From assembly GCF_003265705.1 (NCBI RefSeq), contig NW_020313288.1:2671723-2735722 (forward strand): 64,000 bases of DNA, read 5' to 3'. Shown here piece after piece: positions 22,301 through 31,569 of the stretch. The notes under the pieces were generated by a model that saw nothing but the letters and a program-made list of their open reading frames with translations, had not been told where the DNA came from and did not search any database. Every line of letters starts with the position of its first letter. The stretch's first letter is position 1. The position numbers and the translations under genes are program-made. This stretch comes from Callorhinus ursinus. Its lineage: Eukaryota; Chordata; Mammalia; Carnivora; Otariidae.

Positions 22301-25300
22301 AAGCTCCAGAAAATCAGGAAGAGCGCTAGAGCCGGAGTTTCCAGGCAACTGTACCCTATCCCCCACCCGAGAAGTGGCGGGTCAGAACCAGGGTGGCACA
22401 GACAGCTTTTCAAAGGCCAGTGGGGGTCTCCCCCAGACACAGGGCACCCCGAGCACTGACGTTAAACGCAGGACCAACGAGCGCGCTACCATCTACATCA
22501 CTTCCCACAGGCGCCGGCACGAGGCAGGCCCTCAGGGGCCATCTGTCCCCATGCACTGCTGGGAAAGGGGGCTCGGGCAGCTCCGGGGTCACGGCACTCA
22601 ACTGGGGTGCTGCCAGAAATCCAGGTTTTACATCCAGTCACCCAAATGCCAAAGGTAAGCAATGACTCCAAATGTTTCAAAAGCTGCACCCTGACCCAGG
22701 ATGCACAAAACAAGCAAATCACGTTGCATGTGGGGGCTGGACGTGCCCCCCCCCGCCCCTCGGGGTCTCCAGTTTGGGATGCACACAGTAAGCACTCAAA
22801 AAGACAGATGCAGAGAAGTGGCCTGGCTTCCCAAGGGGAGCCCAGCCTGGCAGTCCCGGAGGTCCAAGCTGCAGGGGGAGGCATCGCCCGTCCACACAGA
22901 TGAGAACCTACGCTAGGCCACCGGGGCCCCCCACGTCCCCGCCTCTGCTTTCCAGGGAAGTGCCATCTGGGAGAGCAGGTAGGTGGGAGATGGCTGGCTT
23001 CCAAGGGAGCGTTCTGCGGGGCTGGGCAGGGGAAGTGGACAGCGTCCCGGGTGGGAAGGCCATCTCAGGAGCAGGGGGCCTGTGACCAAGGAGCAAGGTT
23101 GGGCCATGGGTCCCAGGGCTGGAGGGGGTGCTCCCTGCCTGCACTCCCCCAGCCCTCCAGGGGCCTTTTCTCTGATTTAGGCCATTGGGGGGGAAGCCCC
23201 AGGAGGGCTGAGCAGGGAGAGGGCAGCCAGACCTTCAGGACGTCCTTGAAGCTCCGGGAATGCCGAATGCCGGAAGGCCCCTCCCCCATGCCCCACCTGT
23301 CCTGCACGCTCAGCCTCCCAGAGGCCCTCCAAATCCGCTGGGGGTGGAGACACAGAGGACCACCTGTGGAGCCTACTGTGTGCTAGGCTCCGCAGGCCTT
23401 GGGCCCGGTGCCCCTGCAGGGCAGGAATCCCCACTTCCCAGAGGGAGGAAGCCAGAGAAAGGAAGGGGGAGAGCACAGCTGGGTGGATGTGGGCACCCCA
23501 CCCCCTCAACCAGGGCAGAGACCCTCTCATGCTGACGGAAAAGCTGGAGCCGGCGCTCTGTCTGGACAGGAAGAGGTCAGGCTGGGCGGACGACACAGAG
23601 GTGGGTGCCAGACACCGGGACAGAAGTCACCGGTTCTCACCACAGGACCGGACCCAAGCAGGGGTGGCAAACTGCTCCATCAAGGGCCAGAAGGTCAGCC
23701 CTCTCCCCTTGTTGGCCACACCGGCTCTGTCTCAGCTACTCAGTTCTGCTGCCGGAGATGCACGCCAAACAGTGGGAGGGGCCGTGTGCCAGTAAAACTT
23801 TATTCACAACAACAATGGGTCAAGGAAGCTGACGTGGGTGCTGGGAGGCTAACGGCCCCACCTGCCGGGGCCTCGTGTCAACCAGGGGATTGAGTGAGAC
23901 AGGGAGGAAAGGGGCTGCTCAAGGCAGCAAGGGCCCACAGCAAGCGTCACCTGGGAGGGCCAGAGTCTGCCTGGCAGGAGGCGTGAGGTCACACCCCATG
24001 GCCTTGGACCTGGTGGATCACCCTCAGCCCTGCTCACACTTCAGCACAAAGAGCACACGCCTCTCCTTCCCAGCAGTTGTCAGCTTGCATGTCTCAAGAG
24101 GGGTGAACAGGAAGTTAGGAAAGACCCAGAGCAAGGGTTGCACCAGGAGGCAGGGAGTCTGCAGGCGTGGAGAGGCGCTTAAGACACTGGGGAGACCGCA
24201 ATCCGTGGTGACCCAGCAGAGCCGCTCTTAGAAAACACCGGCCAGGAGAGGCCTGAGGCTCCCTCCAGCCACACCAGAGGGGCCTCACCTCCAACCACCC
24301 CCTCCGGCTTCTCCCCAGGTGAACGCACCTGCTGTGACTGGCCGGGGGCCAGGAGGTGTGTGAGCTGCACACGTAGGACCTCATCCAAGCTTTAAGAGCC
24401 AGGCCACAAGCAGCACTTGGCTGAGGCAGGTGTCGTCCCCCCCCCGCCCCAGGCCCCTGTGGTCACCCCCAGAGCCCAAAGGCCTTCACAGAGGCCACAC
24501 ATGAGGCAGGCAGCCCCTGGGCTTCTTAGTAGAAGCAACACAGACGAGGGCGTGTAGGCAAAGATGTCAAGTCACAGAAAAGAATAGGAGGGAATCCCAG
24601 GCTTAGGGACAATGGACTCAGGGAGGGGAGAGAAGGCAGTATGGAAACCGAAACTCGGGATCCAGAGAAGGGGGTTATCTCAAGTCCTAGGACCTGGGCC
24701 TTCGGGAGGGCAGATTCCTCTGGGAAACCAACAAAAGCTCTAGACCAGGATGGCAGCCACCAGCCACATTTGGCTATTTCAGTTTATTACGACTGTACAA
24801 CACTCAGATTTCCCCTCCTGCCTTGGCCCGAGCCGCAGCTCAAGTGCGCAGCGGCCCCCCGTGGCTGCCGGCTCCTGTATTAGCACACGGCACACATCCA
24901 CCGTCACACCAGACAACGCGGGTAGAGACCCTTCCTCCAGGGGAACGTGAAACATCCTGCAAAAACGTGCCCACGACATCGGGGGCTCCTGGTCTTCCCT
25001 CCCAAGCCTGGGCCCTCAGGTTTAAGAGCATCACTCACCGCGGCCTGCCTGCTCGGCACTGAGGGCATGCAGGGCCGGGGGGTTCTCTGTGGGGGGGGGG
25101 GGCATCCTGTGCGCTGTGTGGTGATGAGTGGCATCCCCGGCTCCCACCCACTTGATGCCAGGACCCCACTCCCCACTTGTGACAACCACGAAGTCATCAC
25201 CCAATGACCCCTGGGTTGACAACCACTTCTCTGAACAGCAACAGCCTCACTCTGGGGTGAGGAGGGATCTGAGGGGAAGTCTGGACATGTCTGCAGGGAC

Positions 25301-25668
25301 TGGGACTCCCCAAGGACTTGGCTGGGGGTCCACGGGGCTCAAAGCTGAGGAGAACCAGAACTGGGGAGGGAGCTCCTTTCTGAAGAGAGCAGAGTCTGAC
25401 TCGCAGGGACCCAAGGCACCAAGCTGGAAGAAAAACCAGAGGCCAGCAGGTCCTGGAGCACCAGATTCAGTTACAGCCGGGCAGAGATGAGAGAATGTGG
25501 AATTCAGGCTTAGGGGCTGGGATCAGCACCCTGACAGGAGAAGAGGCAGGAGGGGGCAGCAAGGAGCTGTGCTGGATCCAGGCCCAGGAGGTCCAGAGGG
25601 AGGACCGAGTAGGGGCCAGAGACAATCCAGGATTCCTGGAGAGAGGGAGCGAGTGGGATAGCCAACGC

Positions 25669-25713
<45 letters not shown>

Positions 25714-26651
25714 CGCGCGCGCTAAAGGAAGGGACAGCACACAGGGTCCAAGGGACCCCCAGAAGCCCACAGGCATGGGGACTGAAACGGGGAGGGGGGC
25801 TTGGGTAAGTAATCTGAGGAGCCTGATTCCTGAGCTGGGCCCAGAGAGCAGAGAGCCCGGAGAGGTGGGCCTGGATATGAGGCCAGGCCTGGGTTAATGA
25901 TCAGAGCTCCTGAGCCCCCAGGGGAGAATACTGGCACTGAACAAAAAGCGCTGGGGTACCCGTGGGGGCGCCGAGAACGGTCAGGGCTGGCTGGACCTGC
26001 CCATCGGGTGCCCCGGCCTGGAGAAACCAGGCCGAGGAGGCGCGTCTCCAGCTTAGCTCCCCAAGTGGGAGCTCTGGGCGCAGGGGCATGACCCAGTGAG
26101 GATGGGCACCGGGGTGGCGTCCGGGGAAGGGGGCTTGGGCAGTGCGACTCTGGCCCGCCTCGGAATCAGAGAGAGGGGACCCAGGCAGGGGTCCAGGCGC
26201 ACAGACAGCTTGGCCTGCGGGTCGGAGCTGCGGGCTCCGGGGCACGTTGTCCTCGTCCGGGGCCAGGGGCCGGGGCTGGGGGAGCCATCGCTGAAGGTTC
26301 CGGGGGCACTGGACGCCGAAGCCTGGGGGCGTCGCAGGGGTGCAGGCACGCAGGCTCTGACTTGTCTGGGGCTGCCTACGGGTCTGCGCGCGGGACTGCA
26401 GCTGGACGGGCCGGCGCGGCGGGTCCTGGGGCTCGGGGGAGGCCGGGGGAGGCCGGGGTGCACGCACCGTAGGGCTGCCCCTGCAGGTCGTACTGCTGCA
26501 TGCGGTAGACGGTGAACTCGTGCGCCGCGTCGGCGGCGGGCAGCGGCGGCGCCACGAGCAGCAGCACCGCGGGCAGGAAGACGATGAAGCCGAGCGGCAG
26601 GCACGACGCCTTCAGCATGTTCTCCAGCACCTCGCCCGCTTCTTCCAGCAT
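10271..26651 (-). CDS. NCLN: NCLN, nicalin (15 coding exons, 563 aa)
   Basis: Nicalin is an endoplasmic-reticulum membrane protein distantly related to nicastrin. It works with NOMO and TMEM147 as the complex behind Sec61 in the multipass translocon. The coding exons are 26468-26651, 21766-21956, 20688-20832, 19830-19924, 17117-17197, 14965-15068, 14481-14569, 14271-14410, 13860-14038, 12475-12562, 12342-12380, 12089-12252, 10705-10758, 10515-10593 and 10271-10330. They sum to 1692 nt with every phase closed, and the length equals human nicalin. An N-terminal hydrophobic segment spans about residues 18-37. A luminal aminopeptidase-like (M28 fold) domain follows, and a C-terminal transmembrane segment lies in exon 14 just before a short basic tail. 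The start ATG has A at -3. No frameshift or stop was found, and conservation with human is near-continuous. The identification rests on recognising the protein. Confidence 0.97.
10515..10593 (-). CDS. NCLN: NCLN coding exon 14 (C-terminal membrane span)
   Basis: It encodes the hydrophobic stretch [17 protein letters not shown] that anchors nicalin in the ER membrane. The acceptor is CAG at the 10593 side and the donor is GTGAGC after CAG. The 79 nt keep the phase. Confidence 0.96.
10705..10758 (-). CDS. NCLN: NCLN coding exon 13
   Basis: This 54-nt exon encodes [17 protein letters not shown], just before the membrane span. It has a ccacAG acceptor and a GTGAGT donor. Confidence 0.96.
10990..11180 (+). 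mobile_element. SINEC, sense, in NCLN intron 12
   Basis: A full copy starts ggggcgcctgggtggctcag and has a CT-rich body and an (AAAT) tail. It abuts a second SINE in the same orientation. Confidence 0.9.
11195..11415 (+). mobile_element. Older-type SINEC, sense, in NCLN intron 12
   Basis: The head differs from other copies (gtccaactcttggttttggc, gtgagatggagcc) and the body carries (CT)n. The duplication aaaatgaaataggg (11181-11194) and aaaatgaactaggg (11416-11429) flanks it. It inserted at the tail of the preceding SINE or the reverse. Confidence 0.88.
11790..11965. repeat. Unnamed ancient interspersed repeat in NCLN intron 12
   Basis: The AT-rich block contains 'gctgcccaataaaacacaggaca' and 'agtatgtcccaaa'. 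It matches the inverse of the pattern at 27490-27605 ('atttaactgggtgtcccaaa ... tctggcaaccct'). It is probably a short non-autonomous DNA-type repeat; I cannot name the family with confidence. Confidence 0.4.
12089..12252 (-). CDS. NCLN: NCLN coding exon 12
   Basis: It encodes residues from [19 protein letters not shown] to KQHHIKADK, a helical region before the membrane span. It has a CCGCAG acceptor and a GTGAGT donor and is 164 nt long. Confidence 0.97.
12342..12380 (-). CDS. NCLN: NCLN coding exon 11 (39-nt exon)
   Basis: A very short in-frame exon encodes [13 protein letters not shown]. It has a ccacAG acceptor and a GTAACG donor. Because it is symmetric (13 codons), skipping would keep the frame. 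Confidence 0.95.
12475..12562 (-). CDS. NCLN: NCLN coding exon 10
   Basis: It encodes [20 protein letters not shown] through NLTEK. The acceptor is cctaAG and the donor is GTGAGC. An N-glycosylation sequon NLT lies near its end. Confidence 0.96.
13860..14038 (-). CDS. NCLN: NCLN coding exon 9
   Basis: It encodes [20 protein letters not shown] through SSIMDVR, part of the aminopeptidase-like fold. The acceptor is cgcAG at 14040-14039, the donor is GTGGGC and the length is 179 nt. Confidence 0.97.
14271..14410 (-). CDS. NCLN: NCLN coding exon 8
   Basis: It encodes [20 protein letters not shown] through FLRELEV. The 3' end has two GT donors three bases apart (14274-14273 and 14270-14269). The distal one gives a product of human length. 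The acceptor is ccacAG. Confidence 0.95.
14481..14569 (-). CDS. NCLN: NCLN coding exon 7
   Basis: It encodes [20 protein letters not shown] through NLDHT. It has a gccAG acceptor, a GTGAGT donor and 89 nt. Confidence 0.97.
14643..14830 (+). repeat. Interspersed repeat, shared with three other NCLN-intron copies
   Basis: The block 'gccaggagcacccccagctg tgacaaccacagatgtcccc agaca' recurs in the same orientation near 21390-21500, 22140-22260 and 25110-25230. It resembles a mammal-wide MER-type element whose name I cannot assign with confidence. Confidence 0.5.
14965..15068 (-). CDS. NCLN: NCLN coding exon 6
   Basis: It encodes [20 protein letters not shown] through RTHAA. The donor GTACGC is non-optimal, but phase and protein continuity with exon 7 require it. 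It contains the NGS sequon. Confidence 0.96.
15476..15683 (+). mobile_element. SINEC, sense, in NCLN intron 5
   Basis: A full copy has an (AAC)n tail and is flanked by acattcct at 15468-15475 and 15684-15691. Confidence 0.9.
15900..16075 (+). repeat. L1 3'-end-like fragment in NCLN intron 5
   Basis: The blocks 'gatggaatgttctggaagta', 'gtggttgcacaactctgt' and 'ttctatctcagaaataag' follow the usual order of an L1M 3' end. Confidence 0.5.
17117..17197 (-). CDS. NCLN: NCLN coding exon 5
   Basis: It encodes 27 residues, [20 protein letters not shown] then DAFGVAP. The HYDAFG segment sits where active M28 peptidases carry a metal-binding His-x-Asp. The donor is GTACGT. Confidence 0.97.
17285..17405 (-). 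repeat. MER20-like hAT fragment in NCLN intron 4
   Basis: It carries 'caataaaactttatttacag' preceded by 'gtgaacgaatggctgtggcc', the diagnostic order of the MER20-type non-autonomous DNA transposon read antisense. It ends near 'gtgctgaccacggctct'. Confidence 0.6.
18690..18880 (+). repeat. L2-like fragment in NCLN intron 4
   Basis: The 'ttgctgagggcctactgtgc cccaggcac' block followed by 'ctccggggacacaacagag' is typical of L2 3' ends. Confidence 0.5.
19830..19924 (-). CDS. NCLN: NCLN coding exon 4
   Basis: It encodes [20 protein letters not shown] through LITSVE. The acceptor is cctcAG, the donor is GTGAGT and the length is 95 nt. Confidence 0.97.
20688..20832 (-). CDS. NCLN: NCLN coding exon 3
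   Basis: It encodes [20 protein letters not shown] through GSASAAE. The acceptor is ttccacAG, the donor is GTGGGC and the length is 145 nt. Confidence 0.97.
21390..21700 (+). repeat. Left copy of a direct duplication flanking NCLN exon 2
   Basis: The stretch 21559-21690 (ggcacagacagcttttcaaa ... cgcgctaccatcta ... aggcgctggcacg) is nearly identical to 22394-22525. Both copies are preceded by the same MER-type block, with the tgtccccagac or tgtgcccagac word. Confidence 0.75.
21766..21956 (-). CDS. NCLN: NCLN coding exon 2
   Basis: It encodes [20 protein letters not shown] through AAVPQDVIR. The acceptor is cctgcAG, the donor is GTGAGT and the length is 191 nt. It joins exon 1 in a split Gly62 codon. 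Confidence 0.97.
22140..22560 (+). repeat. Right copy of the direct duplication flanking NCLN exon 2
   Basis: It matches 21390-21700 over a MER-type block and then about 130 bp of near identity starting ggcacagacagcttttcaaa at 22394. It carries extra intervening sequence (22260-22390) absent from the left copy. Confidence 0.75.
23650..23815 (-). repeat. MER20-like hAT element in NCLN intron 1
   Basis: It starts 'ggggtggcaaactgctccat caagggccagaagg' and ends 'gtgccagtaaaactttattc', the two recognisable ends of a MER20-type element in antisense orientation. Confidence 0.6.
25671..25722. repeat. (GT)17(GC)9 microsatellite in NCLN intron 1
   Basis: A pure run of GT dinucleotides (25671-25704) switches directly to GC dinucleotides (25705-25722). 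The result is 52 bp of uninterrupted alternating purine-pyrimidine. Confidence 0.98.
26468..26651 (-). CDS. NCLN: NCLN coding exon 1 (start codon, signal-anchor)
   Basis: It begins ATG CTG GAG GAG with A at -3. It encodes [20 protein letters not shown] followed by a strongly hydrophobic segment ending near VAPPL, then 24 luminal residues. The donor GTGCGT follows a split Gly codon. Confidence 0.97.
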
Positions 26652-27269
26652 CCTGGCCGGCGGCGGGGCCGCGCGGGGCGGCGGCGGGGACGGGACAGCG
26701 GCGGCGGCGGCGGCTCCCGCGGACTCCCCTCAGCATGGGTAGCCGCCGGGGTCCTGCGGGCGCCGCGCCGGGCAGCCCGCGCCGTCTCCGGGGTCCTGCG
26801 GGCACCGCCACGGGCCGCCCCGCCCGCCGCGCCGCCTCCGGGGAGTTGTAGTCTTCCTGGCGCGCGCGGAGCTTCCTGGGAGTGGTAGGCCCGCTCCGTT
26901 ACTCTCCCGTGGAGGACGCCGTGATGGACTGTGTGGCTAGACCTAAGGATGAAGTTTCACGTAATACGCGAGTCAGACAAATACGGAGACTTTAAAGCAA
27001 CTATTTGCAGTGGAACTTTCTCAAACGCTGTCTTCGTGGCGGGGGGAGGGGACGCTGGGAGGAGGCGAGAGGCGGGGCAGGACGTGACCTTGCGACCCGG
27101 AAGGAAGTTGGAACGAGAGCCGAGAGGGGCCCGCCTAGGGCGCGCAATCTCCTGGGAATTGTAGTCCTGTTACGCAGGCACAAGGGCTCACGGGAGCTGT
27201 AGTCTTCCTCGTCGAAGTCAGAAAAATCACTTAAAACCCCCAAGGAACGTGGATGCTAAAGTCCATGAA

Positions 27270-27390
27270 GGCAAAGACTTTTGTCGGCTTCCTGCGTTAA
27301 TGTATCCCCAGAACCCAGTGCCAGGCCTGGCACACAGTGGGTGGGTTATGCCGTTTTTGGATGAATGAATGAAAGGAGAATAAAGAAATC
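27270..27390 (+). repeat. L2-like 3' end
   Basis: The segment 'gtatccccagaacccagtgc caggcctggcacacagt' with 'tgaatgaatgaa' is the usual L2/MIR-type 3' ending. Confidence 0.55.
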
Positions 27391-27489
27391 ATGTTAGAAG
27401 TTTCCTAAAGGGATGGCGCAGTGGGTTATGGGACTTGTAGTCTGGCGCCTGGAGTTTGTGAAGGGGTTGGTGATAGGCTTATTTATACT

Positions 27490-27605
27490 GAAGGCTTATT
27501 CATATTTGGAGCGTACTCATAGCAAAAAATAGATTTCGTTGTTCATCGGAAATGCAAATTTAACTGGGTGTCCCAAATTTGTATTTTCGAATCTGGCAAC
27601 CCTAA
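27490..27605 (+). repeat. Unnamed ancient interspersed repeat
   Basis: It contains 'aatttaactgggtgtcccaa' and 'tctggcaaccct' and appears to be the inverse counterpart of 11790-11965. The family is uncertain. Confidence 0.45.
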
Positions 27606-27749
27606 GAGCCCAGTGTGTCCGGGCCAGGGATCCTGAGGAGCATCAGTAACGCATACCCCCTCCTCCAGATGGGAAGACTGAGGCCACGGGGTGCGGAACA
27701 CGAGAGCCCCAGTGAGCTGACGTCCGGGCTCCCCTACGGGGCCGCCCCC

Positions 27750-28005
27750 TTCTGTCCCAGGTGCGAGGTGGCGCTGACTCACAGCATTCCGGATTCAAGT
27801 CCCAGCACCTCCCCTTTCCCAGCTGTGTGACCTTGGGCAGATTGCTCCACCTCTCAGAGCCTGTTTCCTCAGCTGCCTGACATGATGATAAATAATCTCA
27901 CGACCTTTGCCCACTCCCCCAGGGGTAAGAATTCAATAAGATGATCCCCGTGAACTGACTCAGAGAGAGCCAGGCACACATTCCGTGCTCCGAACGTGTT
28001 GGTAT
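27750..28005 (+). repeat. MIR element
   Basis: The order 'ggattcaagtcccagcacc', 'agctgtgtgaccttgggcag', 'ctcagagcctgtttcctcag' and a 3' 'gagagccaggcacacatt' is characteristic of MIR. Confidence 0.8.
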
Positions 28006-28599
28006 AATGGGAACGCACTTGGCTGCATCTGCTATCCCAGCTCCCCCGCCTCTCCGCAGGGCTGACATCTTCCCGAAATGACCTCTGGCTGTTTGTCACC
28101 CCCCCCCCCCAGAGTCTGGACCTTTATGGGGGCAGGCAGCAGGCTGTTTACGGGTGCAACCCCTGTGCCCGGAAGAGAGCCTGACACACAGTGGTTAAGT
28201 GAATGAATGAGAAGTGAGGGCCCCAGCACCAGCCCACCCCTCCTAGTCCTATCTCCTGCTTCCGGGGAGCTCCTGGGCCTGAGGAGTCAGGGATGGCCTG
28301 GCAGGGCAGGGAAAAAGGACCAGAACTCATTCTGGCCCCTGTGCTCTTCGCGCCTGTTCCTTCCATCTGCCGCCCCGCCCCCCGTTCTTCCAGGTTGGGC
28401 TATGAACGCACAAGATACACACGCACACTCACCCAGAGACAGCCCAAGAAGGGGGCCTGAGCCTGACTCAGATAACAAGGCTTGGACCCTAGAGCTGCTC
28501 ATGCTGCCTCCTCCTCCGAGTCAGAGTTTTCCTGCCTGGAAAGTGGAGAGATTCAACGAATCCCTAACAAGCAGGGATCAAGAAGCCACCTGCCTGCCA

Positions 28600-28790
28600 C
28601 CGCCACTTTGAATCCCAGATCTGCCCCTTCCTAGCTGTGCGACCTTGGGTCAATTACCTAATCTCTCTGGTCCTCAGTTTCTCCATCTGTAAAATGGAGT
28701 TGACGGTGGTAGCGGATTTCAGAGGAATAAATTAGTTAATACAAAGGCGAAGGGAGCAGGGCCAGGCACAGAGTAAAACATAAGGCCTTG
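28600..28790 (+). repeat. MIR element
   Basis: It carries 'tagctgtgcgaccttgggtc', 'cctcagtttctccatctgta aaatgg' and a 3' 'ggccaggcacagagta' segment. Confidence 0.85.
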
Positions 28791-28849
28791 TTGCTGTTGT
28801 TATCCATTTAAAAACGTGCACATCACAGTTCCAGAGCCTCTGAGGGCCT

Positions 28850-29330
28850 CACCTGATCAACGTGCCAGGAGGGCAGGGGCTATCGATATCCTTCTTTTAC
28901 AGATGAGGAAGCCGAGGCCCGTGGTGTGAGGCAGAGCTGGAAAACGGTGGCAGGTTACCGACGCCCGGGCCATCCCACCAGCAGGAGTCCGGATTCTTGG
29001 GGACATTTGTGCTGCTGTCAGGGAGGAGGGCTGGGGTGGGGAAGAGGTTTCTGAGGCTCAGAGGAAGGCACGCTGTTGGGTCCAGAGCTCTGGCCACAGT
29101 CGTGACCCAGACGCTGCCGTAGTCTCTACCCTCACGGAGCTCCCAGTCCAGGGGAAGAGATGGAGGAGTGTCCAGAAGTGATGACAGCTGCAATCCATGC
29201 GGGATGCGCAGGCAGCTGTGGGAGCCGAGAAGAAATCGGGGGAGACTTCCTGGAGGAGGTGATGCTAAAGCTGACACCCGAAGGGAGGGCAGGCGGCAGG
29301 CAAGTGAGGACTGAGGGTAGGCACATGCCA
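28850..29330 (+). repeat. L2/MIR-like region
   Basis: Blocks such as 'ttttacagatgaggaagccg aggc', 'taccctcacggagctcccag tccagggg' and 'gggagacttcctggaggagg tga' are typical of L2. It fills most of this intergenic interval. Confidence 0.5.
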
Positions 29331-29754
29331 GGCAGGCTGCTGTAGTGGGGACAACAAGGGCAGTGAAAAGGTCCCCAGCTAGGAGGGGCCAGCAAATAGT
29401 TCAGCTGACTCCAAACAGAGCGTGTGATGCCCCGCAGAGCAGAGGGGGCAGCCAGGCCAGCTCACACAGGCCCAGGGCACTGGCCGAGAGCTTCAGGGTG
29501 GCCCAGGCTCCACTCACCCCAGATTCCGCCAAGGCCCTACCCTGCCTGCAGCTGTCCCAGATGAACGTGATGACAGGAATCGGGAAAATATAAAAATATC
29601 CCAATTTATTGTGCACCTGGACACATGTTCGGAACTCTATTCAAAGTTCTCGGATGTTGGACTTGTCCTGAGTCTACACTATCCAAAACAGTAGTCACAG
29701 GCCCCATGTGCCTCTGGAGTACTTGAAATGAGGCTTGCATGACTGGACGTTAGG

Positions 29755-30160
29755 GGCTGAATCATGTCCCCTCAAAATTCACATGTTGAAATCCTCAGAA
29801 AGGGACCAGATTTGGAGACAGGGTCTTTACAGAGGTAATCAAGCTAGAAAGGAGGTAGTTAGAGTGGGCCCGACATCCTTGTAGAAAGGGGTCATTTGGG
29901 CACAGACGCCCAGGGAGAGCACCTCGTGAAGGCGTGAAGAAATCGGGATGACTTCCAGGGGCCAGGGGGCGCCGATGATGCCAACAGACCGCCAGAATCC
30001 GGGAGAGAGCATGGAACAGGCTCTACCTCGGAGCCTCAGCGCACCAGCCCCGCGGGCACCTCGGCTTCAGATTTCTAGCCTCCAGAACCACGGGAGGACA
30101 CATTTCTGTAAGGCCACCCAGTCTGTGGCACTGACACATGGCACCTCCAGCCGACCGACG
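29755..30160 (+). repeat. Ancient MaLR/MLT1-like solo LTR
   Basis: It opens 'tgaatcatgtcccctcaaaa ttcacatgttgaaatcc', followed by 'ggagacagggtctttacaga ggtaat', 'gagtgggccc' and a 3' end with 'ctccagaaccac', 'gccacccagtctgtgg'. It is non-coding and is one of five same-strand copies in the window. Confidence 0.55.
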
Positions 30161-30929
30161 CACCAAGAAGGTGAATGTTTAACATTTCGTTTCATTTTCA
30201 TTCATCGTAAATAGCCACATGTGGCTGGTGGCTGGGGACCAGCCAGCACGGCGAACAGCTTCGGGTCTCCGCACCCCTCGTCGTGCAGAGAAGCCGAGGC
30301 TCAGAGCCGAGTGGTCCTGTGCCCGATGGCGGGCAGAGTGCTGCCCCCCAGCCCTGGGCAAGGTGGCAGCAGGAAGACTTGCAGGCACTGGCTTGCCTGG
30401 AAGGAGGGAGAGAGAGAGAACTTTCCCCCAGGAGAGGTGGCGCGCGTTGAAGGTGCACCCCTGCGCCATCTAGTATGGTCACCACGGGGACCACGGACTA
30501 TTTAAACGCGAACGAACTCAAAGTTCACTTTGACAGCCACACTGGCCATTTATCAAGGCCACTGTGGCTCCCGAAACGGACAGCACGCTCCTACCATCGT
30601 CAGAAGTTTGGTGGGACACGCCGGACACCACATGCCACAGCAAGCACCACGGGTTCCATCCCCGATCAGCCCATTTCACAGGAGGGAAGGACGAGGCAGT
30701 TAGTGCTAAATGGAACAGGAGAGGAGCGGTCAAGCTTCCCTGAGGTGGGGCGTGGGGGGCGCCAGGTGGCTGCGCCTCTGCGGGCCCCCTGATGGGGCCC
30801 CTGATAGATGCAGAGGCCAGAGATGAGGAAGAGGCTGCCGCGGCCCAAGACGAGAGAAGGGGTAGGGAAAGGGGAAGTGAGGGAGAGGGGCGGGGGCCGA
30901 CCTGGCAGCTCCCACCGGCTCTCACACAT

Positions 30930-30970
30930 GTGCATGCACACACACATGCACACACACACACGCACACGAG
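30930..30970. repeat. (CA)n microsatellite
   Basis: An interrupted run of CA dinucleotides with CATGCA interruptions lies in the NCLN-S1PR4 gap. Confidence 0.9.
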
Positions 30971-31569
30971 GTGTCTGTGCACACAGACACACCAGCACTC
31001 TCAGCACACCCTGTTGTGTGCCCACCTCCCTCTCTCTCTGTCTCTCTTGCACACACACTCACGCCCACTCTGCTGCTCCCCGTCACAGCCATATCCCCAA
31101 TCTGCACAGACCCACAGCCCTCCCTGCTCGCACGCCGCCGGCTGAGCCACTGCCCCGCGCCATCGCCCCGGTGCCCACAGGTGAATAAGAGGGAGGCTGG
31201 GACAAACCATCGTTGAACTTCCGTGTTGCCAGGCCATCAATCCCTACTGCTGCCCGCCCCTCATAGCCTGGGAGCCCCCCGGAGGCTGGGGAGGGGCTGG
31301 GACTCCCCAGAATCACACAGGAGCTGGGGGACGTACATAGTAAACCCACTCACCCCCACTCCAGGACCCTCCCTGTTCCGGTGAGCAGCCGCCTCCTCCA
31401 GGGAGACCATGGGACACCTGCTTGGCGTCAGCGGGCCCAGGTGCTGTGAGGGGAACCGTGGGGCCTCGGGACACATGCCCAGCCGGCTGCCCTGTTCCTG
31501 CCTCTCCATCAGAGCCCCCCCACTCCCGGTGTGCTCCCGGCCCCCCGGAACACGGGTCCCTGCTGTGGC

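Larger units (their letters stand above)
26390..27450 (-). promoter_or_regulatory. NCLN: NCLN CpG-rich promoter with ZNF143/THAP11-type motif cluster
   Basis: The first coding exon and about 250 bp upstream are extremely CpG-rich. Copies of the conserved promoter word ACTAYRnnnCCCR, minus-strand sense, occur at 26840-26852 (last base mismatched), 27153-27165, 27191-27203 and 27429-27441. The copy at 27153-27165 reads ACTACAATTCCCA, the classical ZNF143/Staf core. ETS-like CCGGAAGG lies near 27098. No TATA box was seen. The transcription start is not resolved but most likely falls between 26652 and 27250. Confidence 0.7.
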
